A stretch of DNA of 64,000 nt. Source: Atherix ibis (lineage: Eukaryota > Arthropoda > Insecta > Diptera > Athericidae). A program made the translations under genes and the position numbers. The notes beneath the pieces were generated by a model that was given only the letters and a program-made list of their open reading frames with translations, was not told the DNA's origin and did not search any database. The stretch covers positions 90,279,270 through 90,343,269 of the forward strand of contig OY282607.1 of NCBI GenBank assembly GCA_958298945.1. Reading direction: 5' to 3'. Of the stretch, positions 37,611 through 49,200 are shown piece by piece (position 1 is the first letter of the stretch; each line of letters starts with the position of its first letter).

Positions 37611-37617
37611 GCTTACC
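37611..37617 (-). promoter_or_regulatory. Consensus splice donor candidate
   Basis: On the minus strand CTTAG|GTAAGC matches the 5' splice-site consensus at every core position. It lies 1.6 kb downstream of the Inr/DPE candidate on the same strand. Confidence 0.25.
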
Positions 37618-39197
37618 TAAGAAAATCGTTGATTATGTCTGCAAATTTGTTTTACAACGAAATGTTTACGCAACAAAACCTGATCACTTTTTATGCTGGA
37701 TTAAATTTTTTTTGAATTATTATTATTTTTTTTTCTTGATAATTTGTTGTTGTTTTTTATTTAAAAAAAAAAAACAATATTTTTTGTTGCTTTTTTACAT
37801 TTGATTTTTTCTTCTAATATTCATTTAGAAGAAAAAACAAAAGTTATTTGTATTTTTTTTTTTTTGCGTAATATTTCCAATGATAAATAAACAGTGTAAA
37901 AATTTCTTCTCTATTTTTTCTCTTTTACGAATATTTAAGTAAACCAAAAAACAAACAAAACAGAACCGAATGTTGCAGCAACAAATTGATGAAATTTTTT
38001 TTTAATTTTTTTTTTTTTTTTAGTTTGCGGTTCACTTGCGATGCACTATTTTCTTTTTAACCGACACTTTGCCAATTTATACGATACGGTACGGTACGAT
38101 TTGTTATTATTAAAAGTTAAAAATTAATGTTTAAAAAAAATTGCATTCGGATTGTAATTTAAATTTTCTACTAAATATTATGAAAGAAGACAAAATAAAA
38201 CTTTTCTATCCCAGAACTAAAAAAAAAAAAAAATGACTAAAAATCACTTCAAGGTTAATGTTGTGTTTTTATTTGAAGTAGTAGTAAATAAAAAATAAAC
38301 TTTAAAAAAAAAAATTTAAATATTATATAATCAACGGATTATGGAAACAAGACTAAAATTTTGAAGGAAAAAAATTCACACAATTAACAGCTGTGGGGAT
38401 TTAATGAACACGAACGAACGAGCACAAATTAGCTAAGAAATAACACCTGAAAAACGTTATGATGATAGTCGGTAGAAGAAAAAAAACAACACACAACACA
38501 GTGAAGGGCAGATTTGATTTAAAGTGTAATCAAATGCACGCTAATAAGTATTTTGCATCAGTCAAAAAGGATCGGTTTTTCGGGGTTATTTCAGCTGTGA
38601 TTACGATATTATTTATAATGGACGCCTCCGGTTAACACTGTTTGTGATTATTACTCGTAAATATAAAAACAAAAACGTATTCTTAATGGAGTAGACTAAT
38701 TATATTGACGCCTGTAAATTAAGAACTTCCGTTTAGTTATTTTTGTATATAATGAATTATGATTAAAAATTAAAACGATTTGGAAAAATTGAAATTATTT
38801 TTAATTTACGAAAAGCAAAATGTTTACGGCAGAAAGAAGAACAACAAATCGTCGACAAGATGATTTTGTGTGTGTGTGTGTTTTTTTTTTTGAATTATTA
38901 AATATTTTTTTGAAAATCATTCACTTATTATATGTAATTGGAAAATGATGATGATCTATGATAATTTTTCGTTGGGCACTAAAACACGGTCATAACACAA
39001 GGTACACTAAATGAAATAAATCGTAAAAAAAAAAATTATTTTTTGTTTACGTTCGATTGATGATAATTTCAAAATTTTCTGGCGTTCACTGTGAATTGAT
39101 ATGTTGCTTGAGGTCTTAAAGAACACCACAACAAACACTGGTCTACGAGATACTAAGAACGGGTACACTGCGATAATCCAACCATTCCGGCGATGTT

Positions 39198-39231
39198 GGT
39201 CTTGTAAGGTGGCACGCTTTCTAGCAACTGA
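39198..39231 (-). promoter_or_regulatory. Candidate Inr + DPE core promoter
   Basis: On the minus strand TCAGTT fits the insect initiator TCAKTY with A+1 at 39229. AGACC at +28 to +32 fits the DPE consensus RGWYV at exactly the required spacing. The surrounding 39090-39470 is richer in GC than the flanks. The pair could occur by chance in a window this long. Some non-LTR retrotransposons also carry Inr/DPE promoters, but no ORF of one is adjacent. Confidence 0.3.
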
Positions 39232-39250
39232 AGTCGAAAGCTGGTTTCGC

Positions 39251-40429
39251 CTCGCCGCCGACTCTCAAAGACTTCTTTCCATTTTCCGCATTTTCTCCAC
39301 CGTAAAAACGGCCAAAGATGTGAACTCTGCGCCAAGGCCTGATAGAGTCTCTTGCAATCTTAGCATAGTTGCTGTTAATGGTTGTGAGGTGGGACCTTAC
39401 GGTGTGTGTAGTCGGTATGCACGAGAGTACAAGTATAGGACCGGCTTCATATCGCTTGCTCTTAACTAACCAGGCTAACCTGCCTCACCTGACACTCATC
39501 TTGTGCAAAACTTGTAAATCGAAAGGTTGTGAGAGATCCAAGCAGAGTAAAAGTAAGAGAACAGCAGCAGAGAGAAAGATAATGTTAAGAAACTTTTAAG
39601 TACTTTTCCTTAATCTACTTTTTCAGTGATTTTTAGCATAAAAAATCTACAATTTTTTAACTTAGTTAAAAAATTAAATAAAACTTGAAATTTATAGTAA
39701 AAAAAAACCATTATTTTTCGAATTATTAATAATAACAAAATTGGTTATTTTTAAAAAATGTTTAATGAAAATTTTTCCGTTTTTTGCATTTTGCAAAAGT
39801 TTTTTTTTTAGAAAATTTTGCAAATTTTAATTTAAAAGTTTTTATTTTTATTAGAAAATAATTGGAAATAAATTTTTTTTGCTCAGCTGAGTTTTTTAAG
39901 AACTTTTTTTTTTTTGTTTCCTAAAAAAATCATTTTGATTTTTTCTTTTAATTTAAGTATTTAAAATAATTTTTTTTTAAATGATCGTATTTAGTGTCAT
40001 TAAAATGGTAAAATTATTTTTGGTTAGTCTCAATATAAAAAAATAATTTATTTCGGAAGCCAATCTGATTAACTCACAACTCATTAGAGTTTATAAATTG
40101 TTACAATTTTCCTCTTTGACAAAGCTTGATGGTAAAGTCTGATGGAAATACTGGAAAAGGACACTCACTTATAAGAGGCTGAACAGGCTCATAGTCAAAT
40201 TGGCTGCCGAGTTTACAAAATTTCCTCATTAACGAAAAAGTAAAAAGTTCAGAATTTATTCAAAATGTAATGCCATTCATATAAGAAAAAATCTACAGCA
40301 GCAAGAATACTAAGTGTGCCAAATATAGATCAGCCTTTGTTATGTCCTAAAGGTAGAACTGTCACAACCGAAAACAAGGACATTTTCATTCCTCCTACTG
40401 ATAACAGCACCTGATTATCCCATACGGAA
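39251..40429. other. Unassigned sequence
   Basis: 39251-39600 is relatively GC-rich and holds a 122-residue plus-strand frame (39101-39469) with no recognised domain, antisense to the promoter candidate. From 39600 on the DNA is poly(A)/poly(T)-rich without features. Confidence 0.35.
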
Positions 40430-41155
40430 AGCATCGTCCTTTCATGGGGCTCTTCAGTTTCGAGAACAAGAAAAAGTCACAAGGGGCCAGATCTGGGGAA
40501 TACGGTGGGTAAGGCTTTATTAGTGTGTTATTTTTGGCCAAAAATTTGCGCTCAAGCAACGATGCGTGAGCAGGGGCGTTATCATAGAGCAAAAGCCAAA
40601 TTTTGTTCTTCTACAAATCCAGGCGTTTCGGCGGATTGCTTCGTGGAACTTGCTCATAACTTGCAGGTAATATTCCTTATTGACCGTTCTACCCTGTGGC
40701 AAGAACTCATAATGCACCACGCCCCTGCAATCGAAAAAAACTGTAAGCAAAACCTTCATATTCGACCGAACTTGGCGCTCTTTTTTCGGTCTTGGCTCGT
40801 GCGGCAGCTTCCATTGGGATGATTGAGCTTTGGTTTCCACGTCATAACCATAAACCCATGATTCGTCACCAGTTATGACTCTTTGGAGCAAATTTGGTAC
40901 GTTACGGACAGAGTCCAACAGCTCCTTACCAATGTTAATACGATGCTGTTTTTGGTCAAAATTGAGCAAAAATCGAAGACGAGCCAAAACACGTGCAAGC
41001 AAAACAGCTGTCAAAAATTAACTGAACATTCAAAATGGCCGAACTTGTCGGCATAAGTGAGAGACATAAGTCATAGCACCACAAAAAAATAGAAAATCGA
41101 ATATACGTAACCCGCGGAAATTTAAAATTCAAAATTCGTGATACTTTTGGAACAG
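40430..41155 (-). pseudogene. Mariner-like element 3, truncated transposase
   Basis: The minus strand encodes the catalytic half of a mariner transposase. From about 40990 it reads LRFLLNFDQKQHRINIGKEL, then VITGDESWVYGYD (first Asp), KVLLTVFFDCRGVVHYEFLPQG, and after a frameshift near 40600 YDNAPAHASLL (second Asp) and SPDLAPCDFFLF (third Asp). The last two Asp residues are 34 positions apart. The N-terminal DNA-binding domain is absent. Homology stops near 40435 after KSPMKGR, so the C-terminus and 3' TIR are lost. The stretch 41015-41155 may be the element's 5' untranslated part and terminal repeat, as it directly abuts an interrupted Jockey fragment. Its sequence type differs from elements 1, 2 and 4. 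Non-functional. Confidence 0.9.
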
Positions 41156-41419
41156 ACATCGTAGAATAGGACCAAGAATGATGCCCTGATGGATGCCAGC
41201 TTTAATAGAAGTAATATCAAAATATTCCTGGTTTTCATAACTTCGAAATTTACATTCTGACAGATATGATTTTATTATAAGTTTAAAAAAAAGGGTGGAG
41301 AATACTTCTAATTTTTTCATAAAAGTACAGCATGCCAGACGGGAACAAAAATATCTGATATTTCGAGGAATAAGCCCGGATATTATTTTTTTCTTATCAA
41401 TTGATGAAGCAAATTGCAA
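41129..41419 (-). pseudogene. Jockey-like RT fragment, cut by mariner 3
   Basis: The minus-strand frame carries an RT segment: FKLIIKSYLSECKFRS followed by ITSIKAGIHQGIILGPIL, corresponding to the conserved 'SYL--R' and 'AGVPQGS-LGPLL' blocks of Jockey-clade elements. Homology ends at about 41165, just where the mariner-related sequence starts. This suggests that the mariner inserted into an older retrotransposon copy. Upstream parts of the RT are not seen. Non-functional. Confidence 0.75.
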
Positions 41420-41939
41420 TCGACAATTCGATGATATTTGTGAATTGTATTGTAAAATACTATTTTTTTAAGATACTATAAAAGACAAGATGTAGATGCC
41501 ATTTTGTAGCGCCACAGTCATGAAGCCTTTTGCCGATTTCATGTTAAATGTTATTAAAATGTTAAATGTTATCTCAAAAAGGTTTGTAATTGAAAATATC
41601 CTCAAAATCGAGTCCTGCAAGAAGTCTTGTGGCAGTTATTTGACTGCATTTGACAGCTGTCATTTTCTCTATTTACAAAATCGCAGCCAATATAAATGGT
41701 GACAGTTATTTGGTTGATGAATTGTAAAAAGCTCTTTTTGCAGCAATTTTTTTTCTAGGGTTTTTGAGACAAGACCTAGAGGCCATTTTGTAGTGCCATA
41801 ATCGTGAGGCCTTATGCCGACTTCATGTTAAATGCTTTTAGTCAGACATTTTGCAGTGATTTATAAATTTTACCTAAAATATTGGCTTTTCTGATTTATT
41901 AAAAAAAAATTTGCTATTGCAAAACTAACAAAGACGATG

Positions 41940-41996
41940 GCCGCCATTTTTATAACCGAAATGACAGCTGTCATCTTTGATAACAAATATGGCGGC
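41940..41996. repeat. Palindromic core, copy 1
   Basis: GCCGCCAT at the left end, TGACAGCTGTCA at the centre, ATGGCGGC at the right end. A near-symmetric 57-bp core. Confidence 0.9.
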
Positions 41997-42308
41997 AATT
42001 GTCATTAGCTTATCAGTATTTTCTTTCATTCAATTCTTTGTAGTTAATTGAGTTTTTCGTTAATTTTTTAAAAAAATTCAAGTTTTATTTTTGAAAAATT
42101 GGGGTTTTTTTTCTGGTTAATTTTGAAACGATATTTTTTAAAATCGAACGATAAATAAATAATTAAAATTGACTAAAAAAAAACATTCTAAAAAATTAAA
42201 AATTTTTAGCCAAATATTTTATTGTGATTTATAAATTTTACCTAAAATATTGGCTTTTCTGATTTATTTAAAAAAAATTTTGCTATTGCAAAACTAACAA
42301 AGATGATG

Positions 42309-42365
42309 GCTGCCATTTTTATAACCGAAATGACAGCTGTTATCTTTCATAACAAATATGGCGGC
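42309..42365. repeat. Palindromic core, copy 2
   Basis: Left end GCTGCCAT (one change), centre TGACAGCTGTTA, right end ATGGCGGC. Confidence 0.88.
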
Positions 42366-42622
42366 ATTGTCATTAGCTTATCAGTATTTTCTTTCATTCA
42401 ATTCTTTGTAGTTATTTGAGTTTTTCGTTAATTTTTTAAAAAAAATCAAGTTTTAATTGTGAAAAATTGGGGTTTTTTTTCTGGTTAATTTTGAAAAAAA
42501 TGTTTCAACGATATTTTTTAAAATCGAACGCTAAATAAATAATTCAAATTTACTAAAAAAAAAAACATTCTAAAAAATTAAAAATTTTTAGCCAAATTTT
42601 TGCTGTTCAATTTTTTCAATAG

Positions 42623-42782
42623 AAAAATGGCGGCAATCATCTTTGTTAGTTTTGCAACAACAAAATTATTTTTAAAAATCTGAAAAGCCAATATTTTATC
42701 AATACCTAAAATATTGGCTTTTCAGATTTTTAAAAATAATTTTGTTGTTGCAAAACTAACAAAGATGATTGCCGCCATTTTT
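42623..42782. repeat. Perfect 76-bp inverted repeat, 8-base loop
   Basis: Arms 42623-42698 and 42707-42782 are exact reverse complements base by base, around the loop TCAATACC. Each arm starts or ends at an ATGGCGGC/GCCGCCAT box and carries the flank of the core family (AAAACTAACAAAGATGATT). Confidence 0.97.
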
Positions 42783-42826
42783 ATAACAGAAATAGAAGCT
42801 GTCAAATCAATACCAAATATGGCGGC
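42771..42826. repeat. Palindromic core, copy 3
   Basis: GCCGCCAT ... AGAAGCTGTCAA ... ATGGCGGC. Its left end is also the right arm of the 76-bp inverted repeat. Confidence 0.88.
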
Positions 42827-43060
42827 TGACAACTATGAGTTGTCTGTCATTTCTGTTGCATAATTCTTTGTAGTTCATTTAAAGAAAATCTAATGTTTCT
42901 GAGATAAGGTCTAGAAGCTATTTTTTAGTGCCATATTCATGAGGACTTTTGGCGACTTTATGTTACTTGTGGGTTGGTATTATCAGGTTACCTAATAAAT
43001 AGTTCGTAGGAGCAATTGTAAGTAATTAAATTTGTTTTTATGATACAGAGACCATTTTGC
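42827..43060. repeat. Core-family flank plus 681-bp-array module
   Basis: Follows core copy 3: CATAATTCTTTGTAGTT-type flank, then a module (TTAGTGCCATATTCATGAGG, GTGGGTTGGTATTATCAGG) related to the 22.7-24.45 kb array. Confidence 0.65.
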
Positions 43061-44869
43061 AGTGTCACGACACTGATATTTTGTTATATTTGCTTTTCTT
43101 CAAATTATTCAATTTTATGGCAGATATAAAACATTTAATTTTGAAAAAAATAATTTTCATTAAATAAAAAAAAATATTTATAAAAATTCTTAATTGTAAA
43201 AATAATAAAAACTGACAATTTTTAAATTTAATAAATTTTTATAATTAATTAGTCATTTTTTATAGGTAAAATGTATTTTGAAATTTATTTAAAAATTATG
43301 TTTGCCACTAAAATAATGCCTACAAATGAAAAATTATTTTCCATTTTATTATGCGAAACTTTTCCAGTTGACACTGTTTAATTGGAAAACATAGAAAAAA
43401 AAGTATTTGTTATAATAACCTAAAAATAAAGGAAAACAATAAAAAAAATATACCTTCTAGTTCAGTTTGTTTTTTTAAAAATAACTTTATTTAACATAGA
43501 AAAATTTCTAGTAAATACCTGAAAATATTTTGCTCATTCAATAAAGTTTTACTTTCTCTTCAAAGTGCGAGTATTGCTAGAGTAATTTTCTAGTATTTTT
43601 CGCTAAGTACAACATAAACTCGGCCCTATGTTTTCCAACATAAAACTAGCAAATAGTAAAGTTTAAGAAAAACCTCTTACAAATACAGTAAGACATCGGT
43701 GCAAAGACTATTAAAATAAATAGAATTGATGTTGATTTTTGTTGAAAATTGTTGCTTAAATAGATTAACTTCAACTTGTTTGGCATTTGCGGCAACAACT
43801 TTTACTTAGTAAGCTGTTAGCAAACTCGACAAGAATATTTATTAAAACTTTATAAGATACTTTTTCATTAATGCCATATATTTATATATATACTAAAATA
43901 CTTGTAGAGTTAAGTGTTGTGTATTGGCATGGGGCTCTCTTCCAGAACAGGTGTCATTCCCTCCGACGACAATGTCATTTGTTTGCGGCTGAAGGTAAAT
44001 AGCGGGTACCGATAGCGCGTATCTTTTACGGCAGTAAATATTTTAAATAAATCAACATAATTGCCGATGCTTGTCATATTTGCACAGTATAAATGCACTT
44101 ATGTACGTATACATAAGTAATGGTTATTTGCCAGTTTGATTATGTAGCGGAAAATTCACTTAAATTGTTAGTTAGTTTATTTTTGGTGTTTTTTTTTTGA
44201 TAAGAAGAATAAGACGTTCTTAATGAAAATTGGTAATGATTTCAGAAGCAAAATCGGTGGTATTGCTAATATTGAATTTTTTTTTGCCAATCACTGTTGA
44301 TATATATAGGGTCATCCATTTTTTAGAGTATAAAAAATTCAGTTCTGTTATTTAATGTAATATTTATTATTTCTGAAATTTGCCATTTTATACAATATAT
44401 TACATAGAATCCGAATAATGTGTTTAAATTATACAAGTTTTCTACAATTATGGTAATTGTTATATATCAATATAAAAAATTACCATATATGAGGCTCTAA
44501 AAAACCACACGGGACTGTGAAAAAGCCATTGTATGCTGATTTGTATGCAAATTATTCTAAAGCTGTTATTGGCATGTATTTTTTTGAAAATATAGAAGGA
44601 GAGACCTGTTATCACCAATTCTGAGTACTATGGCATTATAATAGCTGATTATTTGGCATAACCAATCTGGACAATATGTAATTTTAACAAAATGTTGCCA
44701 CAACCCACACAACATGATTAAATTTGGCTTTATTGCACAAAAAGTCCCCTGGACACCCAATTTCGAGATTTGCTGATTTATATTGATCTTCAAGATCATC
44801 CAATTTGATACCGTTCGACATTCTTTGAACTAAGCAGTATTTAAAAACTAATATTTATTAAGTAACGGT
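43061..44869. other. Unassigned AT-rich sequence
   Basis: No gene recognised. The minus-strand frame at 44566-44799 (77 aa) has fairly ordinary composition but no known motif. Confidence 0.4.
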
Positions 44870-45373
44870 ATGAGTTATATCTCAAAAAAGTTATTCAAAA
44901 TTACCTCAAAATGGTTTGTAATTAAAAATTACCACAAAATCGAGTTCTGCAAGAAGTCTTGTCGGAGTTATTTAACTGCATTTGATAGTTTAATAATTTA
45001 AATTGTATGCATTTGACAGCTGTTATTTTTTCTATTTACAAAATGGCAGCTAATATAAATGGCGATAATTGACATTAGCTGATCTGTCAATTCTTTGTAG
45101 TTGGTAAATTTTTAAGAAATTTAATTTTTAATTATAAAAAGTTGTAATTTTTTTTCTGGTTAATAATATAAATTATTTTCTAGAAGAACTTTTTTAAAAG
45201 TAAACGTTAAATAAATAATTCAAACTGACTCTAAAAAATAATATCCTAGAATTTTTGATTAATTAATAATTTTTAACCAAATATTTTGCAGTAATTTATA
45301 AATTTTAGCTAAAATATTAGATTTTCTGACATATAAAAATAATTTTCTTGTTGCAAAACTAGCAAAGATGATC

Positions 45374-45429
45374 GCCGCCATTTTGATAACCGAATTGGCA
45401 GCTGTCAAACCGATAACAAATATGGCGGC
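45374..45429. repeat. Palindromic core, copy 4
   Basis: GCCGCCAT ... TTGGCAGCTGTCAA ... ATGGCGGC. Confidence 0.9.
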
Positions 45430-45721
45430 ACTACCATTAGATGATCTGTCATTTCTGTGGCATAATTCTTTGTAGTTAATTGAGTTTTTGGTTAATTTTT
45501 AATTGTGAAAAATTATGGTTTGTTTCTGGTTAATAATATAAATTTTTCTGGAAGAACTTTTTTAAAAGTGAACGTTAAATAAATAATTCAAATTGACTAT
45601 TAAAAATAAAATCTCAGAATTTTCGATTAATAAATAATTTTTAACCAAATATTTTGTGGAAATTTATAAGTTTTAGACTTATACAAATAACTTTCCTGTT
45701 GCCAAACTAACAGAGATGATC

Positions 45722-45777
45722 GCCGCCATTTTTGTAACTGAATTGGCAGTTGTCAAATCGATAACAAATATGGTGCC
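45722..45777. repeat. Palindromic core, copy 5
   Basis: GCCGCCAT ... GGCAGTTGTCAA ... ATGGTGCC, slightly decayed at the right end. Confidence 0.85.
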
Positions 45778-45850
45778 GACTGCCATTAACTGATCTGTCA
45801 TTTTTGTTGCATAATTCTTTGTAGTTTTTAAGTTCTTAAATTAATTTAAT

Positions 45851-47704
45851 AAAAATAAATGTTTAAATATGTAGAAAAGTTTTTAGATATGTAAAAAGTT
45901 GCCATCAGATTTCGTTATAAAAAATATAGCAAAAATTCAAGATCGCGACATGTCTTAAGCGGTATAGCCTTACTGATAAACGATTATTTATTATAAAAAC
46001 ATTGACAATTTATGAATACACAAATTGCTGCCACAAGAGAAAAGAACTCTTGTGGCAAAAATTTGTATATTCTCAAATTTAATGCATGGTGACAAAATTA
46101 AGACAATAAAATATATAAAAATTTTAATCAAAATCCGAATTTTAATTATAATTTGTATAAATTTACTTTCCAGATGAATAATTGGTTAATTTTTTTTATT
46201 TTTTTTGTATATTTAAAAAAATCTCCACAAATCTCTTTGATCGAGTCTTACTAGAAATTTTTTAAGCCTAATGCATGATGGCAAAATTTAAGCAATAAAA
46301 TTTTATAAAAATTATTACCAAAATCTAAATTTGAAATATAATTTTTTTAACTTTACTTTTCAAAGCACGAGTTGAATATAATATTTTAATCGTCTATGCG
46401 AATCTTAATACTATAAATACGAAACCAGTACTGGACATATTCGAAAATTCAATTTCGAATTACATTTTTTGCAATCAGCCTTTTTTTATTATGGAAAAAT
46501 TCGTGCTTATTTAGAATGGAATACACAGCAATCAACGCTAAGGTCGATCGATCTGAAGGAACAAAAAAATTATTCAATTTATTATTGGGAAGATTTACAA
46601 AGTAGTACGTTATTTCGCAAACTAAGGCTTGGCCATAAAAACCATACACTTACTGAGTGTATGCCCATACAAGCATGGCGGTCGTATTTTAAGGCCTGGA
46701 CCAAAGAGTATATTATCAATTTCCTCTCAGGTAAATATTGTTAATTTTTTTCCCTTATAAATTTTCAATAATTGAATTTTCAGACTTCTCGCGATGATAT
46801 GAATTTAAAGCCGGCCATCTTTTATACACGATCAAAGTTGATAATTGGTACGTACGGTTTAGGTCCGATTTTGACTTGCCTTGGCAGAGCGGGCCAGTCA
46901 AATTCAAAATCAGGCCAAAAAATTACAACATTGCACGCCATCTATCAGTTCTCATTTCGGTTTAGGGTGTTTTTGTTTCGTCGTCAAAGTCAAAGTCAGA
47001 AGCTGCTTACGCCCTACTGTGATCAGTTTCCGAACTAATTGGGAGCAAGCGAAAGTGATTCAATGAACTCCGCACCCAGATTTGGCGGCATCCTACTCGC
47101 GTTTCAGATACGCATGATTGTTCAGATAAATATGAAAAGTTTACATATTGCAGAATTTACGAACTAGTTGGTCAGTCAATTTGAACAACTATGCCGCCGG
47201 ACACCGATCTATGATTGGTCAGATTAATAGAAAAATAGTCGTCAATCAATTTAACTGCCATCAGATAGTCTGATCGACAAACGTATCGAATTTGAATAAT
47301 TATGAAATTTCTATGCTAATAAATATGGTAGAGCTGTTAAGCAGGTCGTTTGCAAAGGTAAACTGGGTGAATATAAGTCATACTCGTAAGTTAACATTTT
47401 AAGAAGAGAACGTATTCCCACACTTAACTCAGTTTATTATCGTTCAAACTTTTACAAATCGAGGAAACCGTAAACTTGTTCAGATCACTTATTTTATATG
47501 CATAAATTTTAGATTTTTTTAAAACATTCAGAAGTTATCAGCTACTAAAAAAAAACAATTTAAAAAAACTATTTAAATTGTCCAAGGCTGTAAATTAAAG
47601 AAAAAACTTATAAAATATGCTTTTTAGAAGGAGAAAAATAATTTGCAAATTAATTTAATAAGATTTTTTAGTGTCAAAACATTTGTAATGTTTAGAATAA
47701 ATAG
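45851..47704. other. Unassigned sequence
   Basis: Contains a 91-residue plus-strand frame at 46469-46744 of unremarkable composition. An intron-like GTAAAT...TTTTCAG could end it after 46730, but the spliced frame would stop five codons later. No domain recognised. Confidence 0.3.
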
Positions 47705-47880
47705 AATACGAGGTATGGCTAAATAGTAGTTAGACTGGCATTAGTGAGAGCAATGTGGCAACAGTGCAGTTCATATATGGGTACCTCCCACATCTAATTA
47801 AGCGACCCTACAGGGTGTAATAAGTGAAGTTGAGTTTTTGTAGTGTGTTAGGTAAAAACGGAAATGTAAAATTTGCAGCA
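47705..47880 (+). mobile_element. Possible mariner terminal fragment
   Basis: A segment starting TACGAGGTATGGCTAAATAG, with GACTGGCATTAGTGAGAGCA following, resembles the start of some mariner elements as I remember them. No transposase homology or opposite end can be seen. Weak call. Confidence 0.2.
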
Positions 47881-48000
47881 ATGATGTGCCATAAAATTTT
47901 TTTGCCAAGCTAGGTGGATCCGTTTTGGGAATATTCTTTTGTCAAGAATACATTTTTTATGTACTTTTATATATTTTTTTTATATATTAAGCATTATTAG

Positions 48001-48140
48001 AGTCACGAGGAGCAAAAGAAGATAGGCCTCGCTTAGATAATGCCGCCATTTTGATATGTAAAATGACAGCTGTCAAATCGATAACAAATATGGCGTCGAT
48101 TGACATTTAGCATTTTCCAAGTCCCGAGGAGCAAAAGAAA
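48001..48140. repeat. Core copy 6 between short direct repeats
   Basis: The core (GCCGCCAT at 48042, TGACAGCTGTCAA in the middle, ATGGCGTC ending 48097) lies between two direct repeats, GAGGAGCAAAAGAAGATAGG at about 48007 and GAGGAGCAAAAGAAAATAGG at about 48126. This is the only core without the CTTTGTAGTT flank. Confidence 0.85.
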
Positions 48141-48299
48141 ATAGGCGTTGGTCAGAGATGTAATGAATATCGACAAAAGATGAAAATTGGAACGATTAAA
48201 GGCGTTGGTAAGGTCAGAACTTTTATTAACTTAAAAAGCTCAGAAAGAAAGCTTTCCGCAATAGATGTGATATTGCAAACATTTGAATACTCTATTATG

Positions 48300-49200
48300 A
48301 CAAGGCCTCCAGTCACAAAAGTCGTTTCCATCACCAAGTCAGTGAGATGTTTTTTTATTCCCCAAGTTCAAAAACTGGCAACACTGTAAACTTCTATATA
48401 GGTAACTCTATTTAGTCCCTTCTAGAGGTGCGTAAAGTATTTTTGGAGGGCTGACAAGTAACCCTTCAAATACAACGTTGTAAAATGATAATAATGTGGA
48501 ACAAATGAGGTGTCAAAACATCTTTTGAGGTCAGAACATTGATAAGATCAATGCTGATGAGCAAATTGTTGAACGACCCAAAATAGGATGAAAAACTCTA
48601 AACCCTGTTATACGACCATCTCCATCAACGAGTTTTTGTCAGAAAAAAGTATTCCTGTGATTCCCCAGCTCCCATATTCACCTAATTTAAGTCAGTATAA
48701 TTTTTTATTTGTTTCCCGAGATCAAAATTTGGCAACACTGTAGACTTTAATATAGTTAGCTCTATTTAATCTCTCCTAGAAAAGTATAAGAATATGAACT
48801 TTGCTCAGGGAGTCTTCCAACGTCGAACAATTAAAAAAATTTGGAACAAGTGAGAGCTTTTTTGAGGTCATACCATCGATTAAGATCAATGCTGATAAAC
48901 AAGTAGTTGAAGGACTCAAAATAGGATTATTTTCCCTATTTGGAGCCTCTCAATCAGTTGACACCATACCCTATTAGACGGTCATCTCCATCAATGAGTT
49001 TTTATCTGATTTAACTCGGTATGATTTTTTTTGATTTGCCGAGCTCAAAATTTGGCAACACTGTAGACTTTAATATAGTTAGCTCTATTTAGTATCTCCT
49101 ATAGCTGCAGAAAGAGTTATTTGACCTATTTTGAGCTCTTCAATCACTTAACAATAAACTCTATTACATAACCATCTCCATCAACGAGATATTTACATTT
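48300..49200. repeat. Diverged tandem repeat, period about 320-355 bp
   Basis: GGCAACACTGTA recurs at 48377, 48731 and 49054, each followed by AGCTCTATTTAGT-like sequence and later by CCATCTCCATCAACGAG. Three degenerate units; no coding frame continues across them. Confidence 0.8.

Larger units (their letters stand above)
37501..39250 (-). other. Candidate 5' UTR exon region, minus strand
   Basis: Between a promoter-like motif pair (39198-39231) and a consensus splice donor (CTTAG|GTAAGC, intron from 37616 downward) lies 1.6 kb of AT-rich DNA without a long frame on the minus strand. It has poly(A)/poly(T) tracts and a GT microsatellite near 38869-38881. A GTATAAATT box lies near 38080. This is how long 5' UTR exons of insect genes can look, but nothing proves transcription. 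If real, the intron would run leftwards through the satellite and transposon relics. Confidence 0.25.
41490..42600. repeat. Repeat cluster with tandem 368-bp units
   Basis: Two units of about 368 bp lie head to tail at about 41860-42230 and 42230-42600. The marker ATTGGCTTTTCTGATTTATT begins at 41881 and 42249. Each holds a 56-bp palindromic core. In front lie copies of the 'CATTTTGTAGTGCCATAATC' module, at about 41500 and 41785, that is also part of the 681-bp array at 22.7-24.45 kb. Confidence 0.85.
44870..45850. repeat. Second cluster of core-family units
   Basis: A degenerate unit at about 44880-45110 (AAAATCGAGTTCTGCAAGAAG, also present at about 41606) is followed by two units spaced about 350 bp with cores at 45374 and 45722. 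The flank CATAATTCTTTGTAGTT follows each core. Confidence 0.85.

Noticed and set aside
39101..39469. A 122-residue plus-strand frame
   Set aside because: Lies in a GC-richer patch, antisense to the promoter candidate, with no recognisable motif.
46469..46800. A 91-residue frame with an intron-like GTAAAT...TTTTCAG
   Set aside because: Splicing would give a stop five codons later and no domain is present.
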